Part shown: piece by piece, positions 58,479 to 64,000 of the stretch
How the letters are laid out: each line of letters starts with the position of its first letter
How positions within the stretch are numbered: the first letter of the stretch is position 1
From: Streptomyces asoensis
Lineage (GTDB): Bacteria > Actinomycetota > Actinomycetes > Streptomycetales > Streptomycetaceae
Length of the DNA: 64,000 nt
Direction of reading: 5' to 3'
Assembly (NCBI RefSeq): GCF_013085465.1
Contig: NZ_CP049838.1
Coordinates: 1,364,001-1,428,000, forward strand
The notes under the pieces: model-generated
Told to the model about the DNA's origin: nothing
The model's database searches: none
The model's input: only the letters and a program-made list of their open reading frames with translations
Made by a program: the position numbers and the translations under genes

Positions 58479-58671
58479 GATGGTCTACTGCTCCTGATCA
58501 AGCCGCTTGCCGCACCTGTCCCCCGCATCCTACGGCGGAGATCGCCACGGTCCGCTGTGGGAGGATCGGCGGCGTGCGCGCCCCACATCCCGGCAGGCGC
58601 GTACGCTCGCACGATCACCCGTACGGACCAGTACACACCAGTACAACGTCGCACCCACAAGGAGCGTGCCC

Positions 58672-60027
58672 ATGTCGTCGAATCCGGTCGCCGAGACCGT
58701 CGCCTCGCTGCTGCCCAGGGCACGGGCGGAGCTCACCGAGCTGGTGGCCTTCAAGTCGGTGGCGGACTTCGACCGGTTCCCCAAGAGCGAGAGCGAGGCC
58801 GCCGCGAACTGGATCGCGGACGCGCTGCGCGCCGAGGGCTTCCAGGACGTGGCCCTGCTCGACACCCCGGACGGCACGCAGTCGGTGTACGGCTGTCTGC
58901 CGGGCCCCGCCGGTTCCAGGACGGTCCTGCTCTACGCCCACTACGACGTGCAGCCGCCGCTGGACGAGGCCGGCTGGGCCACCCCGCCGTTCGAGCTGAC
59001 GGAGCGCGACGGCCGCTGGTACGGCCGCGGCAGCGCCGACTGCAAGGGCGGCGTCATCATGCATCTGCTCGCGCTGCGCGCCCTGAAGGCGAACGGGGGC
59101 GTCCCGGTCGGTGTGAAGGTGATCGTGGAGGGTTCCGAGGAGCAGGGCACCGGCGGTCTGGAGCGGTATGCCGAGCAGCACCCCGGCCTGCTGGCGGCCG
59201 ACACCATCGTCATCGGCGACGCGGGCAACTTCCGGGTGGGTCTGCCGACCGTCACCTCCACCCTGCGCGGTATGACCATGATGCGGGTGCGGGTCGACAC
59301 CCTCGAGGGCAATCTGCACTCCGGTCAGTTCGGCGGGGCGGCGCCGGACGCGCTGGGCGCGCTGATCCGCGTCCTGGACTCGCTGCGCGCCGAGGACGGC
59401 TCCACGACCGTCGACGGCCTCACCGACGACGCGCGCTGGGAAGGCCTCCAGTACGACGAGGCGCAGTTCCGCCAGGACGCCAAGGTGCTGGACGGCGTCG
59501 ACCTGATCGGCTCCGGCACGGTCGCCGACCGTATCTGGGCCCGCCCCGCCGTCACCGTCCTGGGCATCGACTGCCCGCCGGTCGTCGGCGCCACCCCGTC
59601 CGTGCAGGCGGGTGCCCGCGCGCTGATCAGCCTCCGGGTGCCGCCGGGCGTGGACGCGGCCGAGGCGACGAAGCTGCTCCAGGCCCATCTGGAGGCCCAC
59701 ACGCCGTGGGGCGCGCGCGTGAGCACCGAACAGATCGGCCAGGGCCAGGCGTTCAGTGCCGACACCACCAGCCCGGCGTACGCGGCGATGGCCGACGCGA
59801 TGGCGATCGCCTACCCCGGCCAGGACATGCAGTACGCGGGTCAGGGTGGTTCCATCCCGCTGTGCAACACCCTGGCCGCCCTCTACCCGCAGGCGGAGAT
59901 CCTCCTCATCGGCCTGAGCGAGCCCGAGGCGCAGATCCACGCGGTCAACGAGAGCGTGTCCCCCGAGGAGTTGGAGCGGCTCTCGGTGGCGGAGGCCCTG
60001 TTCCTGCGCAACTACGCGGCCGGCTGA
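58672..60027 (+). CDS. M20-family dipeptidase
   Basis: The 451-residue metallopeptidase has the M20 zinc ligands: His90 and Asp92 in LLYAHYDVQPP, Asp123 in GRGSADCKGG, Glu156/Glu157 in VEGSEEQGTGG, Asp183 in VIGDAGN and a late His in EAQIHAVNES. Its middle domain is the M20 dimerisation type (LEGNLHSGQFGGAAPD). It hydrolyses dipeptides or related amides in the cytoplasm. AAGGAG lies 7 bases before ATG 58672. Two ACCAGTACA repeats 10 bases apart lie just upstream. Confidence 0.92.
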   Translation: MSSNPVAETVASLLPRARAELTELVAFKSVADFDRFPKSESEAAANWIADALRAEGFQDVALLDTPDGTQSVYGCLPGPAGSRTVLLYAHYDVQPPLDEAGWATPPFELTERDGRWYGRGSADCKGGVIMHLLALRALKANGGVPVGVKVIVEGSEEQGTGGLERYAEQHPGLLAADTIVIGDAGNFRVGLPTVTSTLRGMTMMRVRVDTLEGNLHSGQFGGAAPDALGALIRVLDSLRAEDGSTTVDGLTDDARWEGLQYDEAQFRQDAKVLDGVDLIGSGTVADRIWARPAVTVLGIDCPPVVGATPSVQAGARALISLRVPPGVDAAEATKLLQAHLEAHTPWGARVSTEQIGQGQAFSADTTSPAYAAMADAMAIAYPGQDMQYAGQGGSIPLCNTLAALYPQAEILLIGLSEPEAQIHAVNESVSPEELERLSVAEALFLRNYAAG

Positions 60028-60074
60028 CCCGCTCCGCCGTCGACAGAGGTCCTCACCCACCGGTCGGGGCCCTC

Positions 60075-60093
60075 TCCATGGTCGCCCCATGGA
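60075..60093 (+). terminator. Stem-loop after the M20 gene
   Basis: TCCATGG (60075-60081) pairs perfectly with CCATGGA (60087-60093) around a 5-base loop. It is 47 bases after the M20 stop and 38 before the small gene that follows. No T-tract is present. Confidence 0.4.
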
Positions 60094-60139
60094 CGTCACC
60101 GCCCCGCAGTGAGGTAGGGGATCACCGAGGATGGTGACC

Positions 60140-60319
60140 ATGGACGAGCGCCGCACCGCCCATCACGCGATCGCCGGCATCCCGGACGGAGCCGCCGCGC
60201 TCGTCAGTCGGCACGCCCCGGTCGCCGAGGTGATGGAAGGGTTCGAGCGGCGGTTCCGGGAGGAGTGCCGGACGGCTCCCTTCCCGGCGGAGGCGCTGCG
60301 GCGGGTCTCGTCCCCGTAG
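60140..60319 (+). CDS. Small hypothetical protein
   Basis: The product would be 59 residues (MDERRTAHHAIAGIPDG, then AAALVSRHAPVAEVMEG and so on), mostly helical and charged, with no recognised domain. A GAGG lies 9 bases upstream of ATG 60140; ATG 60131 is an alternative. Codon bias is good, but there is no independent support. It ends 6 bases from the convergent P-loop/NUDIX gene. Confidence 0.45.
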   Translation: MDERRTAHHAIAGIPDGAAALVSRHAPVAEVMEGFERRFREECRTAPFPAEALRRVSSP

Positions 60320-60325
60320 CGGCGC

Positions 60326-61369
60326 TCACTCGGTCGGCACGCCCGCCTCCAGGTACAGCGCCGCCCCGCGCTCGCGGGCTCGCAGCGCCCAGCGCAGTCG
60401 CTCGTAGCGGACCGGTGGCAGGAGATCGGCCGCCTCCTCCTCCGTGACGAAGCGCCAGGCGCGCAGTTCGGGGCCGGGCAGCAGCAGCCCCGCCACGGCG
60501 GCGGAGTCGAGCCGTCCGCCGTCGAAGAGGAGGCGCAGCCCACCGTAGGCGGGAGGCGTCGGCCGTTCCCAGTCGACGACCAGCAGCCGGGGTACGTCGT
60601 CCAGCCGGATCCCGGTCTCCTCCTCGACCTCGCGCACGCCCGCGCGCGCGGGCGCCTCGCCGGGCTCCACCACCCCGCCGGGGAACTCCCAGCCGGGCTT
60701 GTACGTCGGGTCGACGAGCAGCACCCGGTCCTGCTCGTCGAAGAGGAGGACCCCGGCGGCCACCGTCTCGGCGGTGGGCTCGGGGGTCTGCACGATGTCG
60801 CACGCGGCCACGGCGCCGCTGCCCACGGCCTCGGCTATCCGGGCGGCCGTCTCCTGCGGAGTGAGGACTCCGTTGTCGACGGGATGGGCGTCGGCGGTGA
60901 GCCAGGAGGCGAGGGCGGCGTGGTACGGCTCGATGTGGTCGTACGACCACTGACGGATCCGTATCTCGCCGTCGGGGAGGTCCGGGGGGACCTCGCGGGC
61001 GGCTATTCGCTCGCGCAGGATCGTTTCCCCCGGAGCGAGGAGCACATGGCGGACGGGGATCCGGCGGGCGGCGAGACCGCCGAAGATCTCGTCGCGGTAC
61101 TCCTGGCGCAGCAGGGTCATGGGGACGACGAGGGTGCCGCCCAGTTCGGCGAGCAGCGCGGCCGCCGTGTCGATCACGAGCCGTCGCCAGATCGGCAGGT
61201 CCTGGAAGTCGCCGACCTCGGCGAGACGTTTGGGCGGCAGCAGGTGTGGGAGTGCTCCGCCGACGACCTCGGGGTCGAAGAGCGTGCTGTTCGGGATCAG
61301 GTCGATCAATTCCCGTGCGGTGGTGGTCTTCCCCGCACCGAACGCGCCGTTGATCCAGACGACGGTCAC
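60326..61369 (-). CDS. P-loop ATPase fused to NUDIX hydrolase
   Basis: The 347-residue protein starts with a nucleotide-kinase-like P-loop, [12 protein letters not shown] (about 7-18, Walker A GxxGxGKTT), followed by a kinase-type body ([32 protein letters not shown]). From about residue 200 it is a NUDIX domain with a full box: Gly232, Glu238, then REVEEETGI at 246-254. The first part resembles gluconate/shikimate-type kinases. A phosphotransfer plus clean-up role on a nucleotide or sugar is a guess. ATG 61369 ([14 protein letters not shown]) is a clear start. Confidence 0.85.
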   Translation of the reverse strand: MTVVWINGAFGAGKTTTARELIDLIPNSTLFDPEVVGGALPHLLPPKRLAEVGDFQDLPIWRRLVIDTAAALLAELGGTLVVPMTLLRQEYRDEIFGGLAARRIPVRHVLLAPGETILRERIAAREVPPDLPDGEIRIRQWSYDHIEPYHAALASWLTADAHPVDNGVLTPQETAARIAEAVGSGAVAACDIVQTPEPTAETVAAGVLLFDEQDRVLLVDPTYKPGWEFPGGVVEPGEAPARAGVREVEEETGIRLDDVPRLLVVDWERPTPPAYGGLRLLFDGGRLDSAAVAGLLLPGPELRAWRFVTEEEAADLLPPVRYERLRWALRARERGAALYLEAGVPTE

Positions 61370-61445
61370 AGGTCCCCCTCTTCTGTTGGCCCCCTGTGGC
61401 TTGCCCGCTCCACCCTGCCACGGAAACCAGTTCCCGTTGAGGGCG

Positions 61446-61503
61446 CACGAACGCCGTGGCGCCGACCCCCTCGCGGTGGGGTGCCGGCGCCACGGCGTTC
61501 GTG
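61446..61503. terminator. Very strong hairpin (19-bp stem)
   Basis: CACGAACGCCGTGGCGCCG (61446-61464) pairs perfectly with its complement at 61485-61503, and an inner ACCCC/GGGGT stem of 5 bp lies within the loop with two bulged bases. It sits just beyond the stop codon of the small secreted protein and about 77 bases before the start of the P-loop/NUDIX gene, both on the minus strand. Confidence 0.75.
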
Positions 61504-61518
61504 GTCCGTGCCCGTCCG

Positions 61519-61713
61519 TCAGTCGGTCTGCCCCAGGGCGTCGTCGTCGACGGCCAGGCTGTCGCTGGCGATGGTGTGGTCGAGCGTGCTGAGCGTGTCG
61601 CCCACGTTCAGTCCGTCGAGGTCCGCACCGCTCAGGCCGTGCGAGGGGGTGATCGCCGCGACGACGAAGCCGGTGGCGAGGGAGGCGATGGCGAGCATGC
61701 TGCGCTTCTTCAT
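61519..61713 (-). CDS. Tiny secreted protein
   Basis: The 64-residue precursor has a signal peptide [20 protein letters not shown] with probable cleavage near SHG (about residue 30). A small acidic mature part rich in Asp, Ser and Leu ([19 protein letters not shown], ending DDALGQTD) has no cysteine. It resembles the many short Streptomyces secreted proteins of unknown function. The start ATG 61713 begins the signal peptide. A very strong hairpin follows the stop. Confidence 0.7.
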   Translation of the reverse strand: MKKRSMLAIASLATGFVVAAITPSHGLSGADLDGLNVGDTLSTLDHTIASDSLAVDDDALGQTD

Positions 61714-61831
61714 GCGGGGATCAACGGCGTCAACGGCCACGGGGTCACGCGTCACCCGTCAATCCACGCGCACGAACGACCGGCCTGCGGCGAGAATGCC
61801 GTGGTCACCGACGATTCGGAGGAGCTTCGCC

Positions 61832-62779
61832 ATGATCGGCCCGCAGCATGCCCATGTCGGCCTGGACGGTCTGGTGACGGGGGACGCCTTCGGCGACAGC
61901 TGGTTCACCCGCTCCGACGAGCCCGCCGAGGAGCTGTGGGCGGCGCGGGAACCGCGTCCCGCGCCGTGGCCGTGGACGGACGACTCGGCGATGGCGTTCG
62001 TCCTGTTCGCCCATCTGACGGAGCACGGGGAGGTCCGTCCGGGCGACCTGGCGCGGCAGTTCGCCGCCGAGTACCGCCGCGACCCGGGCCGTAAGTACGG
62101 CCCGTCCATGCACAGCGTGCTGCGGCGCGTCGGCGAGGGCGAGGACTGGCGGGCGGTGACGACGGGGCAGTTCGGCGGACAGGGTTCCTACGGCAACGGC
62201 GCCGCGATGCGGGTCGCCCCGCTGGGGGCCTGGTTCCGGGACGACCTCGCCGCGGTCCGCGAGCAGGCCCGGCTGTCCGCGCTGGCCACCCACGCCCACC
62301 CCGAGGCGGTCGCGGGCGCGGTGGCCGTGGCGATCGCCGCCGCGCTGGCGGCCGCCGGCGCGGGTCGGGACGCCCCTGCGCGCGACGCGTTCCTGCGGGA
62401 GGTCGCCTCGCACCTGCCGGACAGCGACGTCCGCTCCGGGCTGCTGGTGGCCGCGAGCCTCCCCGAGCGCGCCTCGGTGCGCCATGCGGCGTCCGTGCTG
62501 GGCTCGGGGACGCTGATCTCGGCTCCGGACACGGTGCCGTTCGCCCTATGGTCCGCCGCCGGGCACCTGGACGACCTGCCCGAGGCGCTGTGGCAGACCG
62601 TCGGCGGGTGGGGCGACCGCGACACGACCTGCGCCATCGCGGGAGGCGTGGTCGCGTCCCGGACCGGCACGGGCGGCGTCCCCGCCACCTGGCGGCAGTC
62701 CTGCGAGGCCATCCCCGCCTGGAGCGGCTGGGACGCCGTCACGGCGGCCGGGGCGGTGGGCCGGCACGTCGTCGAGTGA
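61832..62779 (+). CDS. ADP-ribosylglycohydrolase family protein
   Basis: The 315-residue protein has the DraG/ARH fold with WTDDSAMAFVLFAHL near residue 55, GSYGNGAAMRVAPLG at about 130, LATHAHPEAVAGA, and a C-terminal WGDRDTTCAIAGGVV. The Asp-containing motifs bind two Mg ions. The family removes ADP-ribose from proteins or small molecules; members of this type also occur beside NUDIX and nicotinamide genes. GGAGGAG lies 8 bases before ATG 61832. Confidence 0.9.
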   Translation: MIGPQHAHVGLDGLVTGDAFGDSWFTRSDEPAEELWAAREPRPAPWPWTDDSAMAFVLFAHLTEHGEVRPGDLARQFAAEYRRDPGRKYGPSMHSVLRRVGEGEDWRAVTTGQFGGQGSYGNGAAMRVAPLGAWFRDDLAAVREQARLSALATHAHPEAVAGAVAVAIAAALAAAGAGRDAPARDAFLREVASHLPDSDVRSGLLVAASLPERASVRHAASVLGSGTLISAPDTVPFALWSAAGHLDDLPEALWQTVGGWGDRDTTCAIAGGVVASRTGTGGVPATWRQSCEAIPAWSGWDAVTAAGAVGRHVVE

Positions 62780-62933
62780 CCGCCACACGGCCGACCGCCG
62801 CTCGCGCCGGGCGCCCGCGCCGCCCCCGGGCGCCCGGCGCGAGCACCGGCACGAGCACCGGCAAGCCGGTCCGCCACCGCCCCACACCGCCGCCTCGACG
62901 CCGGAACGTTCCTCCAAGGGCCGCGCGTCGGCG

Positions 62934-63899
62934 TCAGACCCCCGCCGCCGTGGCGCCCGCCCCCGCCCCGGTGCTCGCCGACAGCGCTGCCGCGGCCGCT
63001 CCCACCAGGCCCGCGTCCGTGCCCATCTGCGCGGGCGTCACGGTCAGGCGCTGGACGAAGGAGAGCGTGGCGTAGTCGCGGAGCGCCCGGCGCAGGGGGG
63101 CGAAGAGCACCTCGCCCGCCTTGCCCACCCCCCCGCCGATCACCGCGATGTCGATCTCGACGAGGGTCGCGGTGGCCGCGATACCGGCGGCCAGAGCCTG
63201 GGCGGCCCGTTCGAAGGACGCCACGGCGACCGGGTCGCCCGCGCGGGCGGCGGCGGCCACCGCGGCCGCGGAGGTGTCACCGTCGGGGCCGGGCAGCCAG
63301 CCGTTCTCCAGGGCCCGACGGGCGATGTGGGGACCGCTGGCGATGCGTTCCACACAGCCGCGCCCACCGCACGGGCACGGGTCCCCGTCGAGTTCGACGC
63401 TGATGTGGCCGATGTGGCCGGCGTTACCGGTCGGGCCGGGGTGCAGTCGGCCGCCCAGGACCAGGCCGCCGCCGACGCCGGTGGAGACCACCATGCACAG
63501 CGCGTTGTCGTGCCCGCGGGCGGCACCCTGCCAGTGTTCGGCCGCCGTGATCGCCACACCGTCGCCGATGAGCTCGACCGGGAGGTTCCCCGTCGCCGCC
63601 CGGACCCGGTCGACCAGCGGAAAGTCGCGCCAGCCGGGCACGTTCACCGGGCTGACCGTGCCCGCCGAGGCGTCCACCGGGCCCGCGCTGCCGATGCCGA
63701 CGGCTCGGGCGCGCCCCCACAGCGGAGCCGCGGTCAGCTCCGCCAGCGTCTCCTCGACGGCCCGCATCACGGTGTCGCCGTTCTCCTGGGCGGGCGTGGG
63801 GCGCTGCGCGCGGGCCAGGATCTTGCCGTCGCCGTCCACCAGCGCTCCGGCGATCTTGGTGCCGCCGATGTCGAGCGCGGCCACGAGGTCGGTGTACAT
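62934..63899 (-). CDS. ROK-family glucokinase-like sugar kinase
   Basis: The 321-residue protein begins MYTDLVAALDIGGTKIAGALVD (phosphate-1 motif) and has VGIGSAGPVD and the catalytic Asp within ELIGDGVAITAAEHWQG. It also has VVSTGVGGGLVLGGRLHPG, the Zn motif CPCGGRGCVE and IDIAVIGGGVGKAG. It lacks a DNA-binding helix-turn-helix, so it is a kinase rather than a repressor. It phosphorylates glucose or a related hexose with ATP. It resembles Streptomyces GlkA, but which paralogue it is cannot be decided. GGAG lies 11 bases before ATG 63899. Confidence 0.87.
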   Translation of the reverse strand: MYTDLVAALDIGGTKIAGALVDGDGKILARAQRPTPAQENGDTVMRAVEETLAELTAAPLWGRARAVGIGSAGPVDASAGTVSPVNVPGWRDFPLVDRVRAATGNLPVELIGDGVAITAAEHWQGAARGHDNALCMVVSTGVGGGLVLGGRLHPGPTGNAGHIGHISVELDGDPCPCGGRGCVERIASGPHIARRALENGWLPGPDGDTSAAAVAAAARAGDPVAVASFERAAQALAAGIAATATLVEIDIAVIGGGVGKAGEVLFAPLRRALRDYATLSFVQRLTVTPAQMGTDAGLVGAAAAALSASTGAGAGATAAGV

Positions 63900-64000
63900 C
63901 AGTCTGGTTTCTCCCGGTCCACCATGGAAAGGGCTGGCCGGTCCAGCGATTGGGGGACGCGGGCCGGAGATTGCGGTGGACAGTGTCTCCCGCATCTGAC

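Noticed and set aside
58627..58645. Twin ACCAGTACA repeats upstream of the M20 gene as an operator
   Set aside because: Two 9-bp copies are too little evidence without a neighbouring regulator; it is mentioned only in the M20 entry.
1..64000. Mobile elements, CRISPR arrays, tRNA or rRNA genes
   Set aside because: No transposase-like protein, terminal inverted repeats, regularly spaced repeats or tRNA-like sequence was recognised by eye. A covariance-model scan was not possible here.

Overview
The window is chromosomal DNA of a high-GC actinomycete, almost certainly a Streptomyces. The GC content is about 70 percent or more, with strong third-position GC and frequent GTG starts. It carries families typical of that genus: a mycothiol-dependent maleylpyruvate isomerase-like enzyme, an F420-type (Ddn) reductase, an Rv1733c-like membrane protein, a TerD protein, DUF6643- and DUF6332-like small proteins, and many TetR, MarR, DeoR and ROK regulators. 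I found no rRNA, tRNA, CRISPR array, transposase or phage module. It reads as an ordinary chromosome segment with lineage-variable genes mixed in.

Layout, left to right. 0-1.6 kb: a type II thioesterase that may mark the edge of a biosynthetic cluster lying to the left, then a gap holding a short relic of the carbon-starvation transporter cstA. 1.6-5.9 kb: an MHS-family transporter, a GAF/PucR regulator and a 3-hydroxybutyrate dehydrogenase, probably one catabolic locus. 6-15.9 kb: NUDIX hydrolase, apolipoprotein N-acyltransferase, O-antigen-ligase-like protein, PH-like membrane protein, Asp/Glu racemase, HpnB-like glycosyltransferase, tandem TerD protein, a Tyr/Pro-rich small protein, a MOSC protein and an Rv1733c-like protein. 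16-20.8 kb: an unusual beta-helix/AAA+ fusion facing a large membrane protein with a hydrolase tail. 21-25 kb: DeoR regulator, SRPBCC protein, cysteine-desulfhydrase-like PLP enzyme, a small protein and an RsbW-like kinase. 25-28.7 kb: a coupled SHOCT/ATPase/FtsX-type permease ABC operon. 28.9-31 kb: TetR, DUF4865 and a frameshifted phosphotriesterase-like hydrolase. 31-34.6 kb: PPOX flavoprotein, beta-hydroxyacid dehydrogenase, a lipoprotein, and a TetR plus SDR pair with matching operators. 34.7-40.4 kb: ROK regulator, AlkB, RlmG, and a sugar-phosphate locus (aldolase, SIS protein, divergent DeoR). 40.5-45 kb: an MFS exporter carrying three carboxypeptidase-regulatory-like repeats, then htpG. 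45-56.6 kb: lipoprotein, methyltransferase, two NarL-type two-component systems, a deleted VOC gene, two MFS exporters (one with a divergent MarR) and a DUF6332-like protein. 56-64 kb: TetR with divergent Ddn reductase, geranylgeranyl-reductase-type flavoprotein, M20 dipeptidase, a P-loop/NUDIX fusion, a tiny secreted protein, ADP-ribosylglycohydrolase and a ROK glucokinase.

The most informative signals are regulatory. Several divergent or adjacent regulator/target pairs have readable operators: two matched 22-bp sites at the TetR/SDR pair, four phased TTCRWGC repeats at the DeoR/SIS divergence, a 27-bp palindrome between MarR and its exporter, twin 13-bp sites between TetR and Ddn, and a 22-bp palindrome before the TetR/DUF4865 operon. 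The second kind of signal is gene decay: the cstA relic, the phosphotriesterase frameshift, the VOC internal deletion, and a possible decayed gene near 32.4 kb. The third is domain fusion: beta-helix with AAA+, MFS with Cna/carboxypeptidase-like repeats, and P-loop with NUDIX. I see no clearly novel defence or biosynthetic system. The beta-helix/AAA+ locus and the MFS fusion are the best candidates for under-described biology.

Start codons were chosen from ribosome-binding sites and family lengths, and alternatives are noted. All functions are inferred from recognisable motifs, not from database searches.
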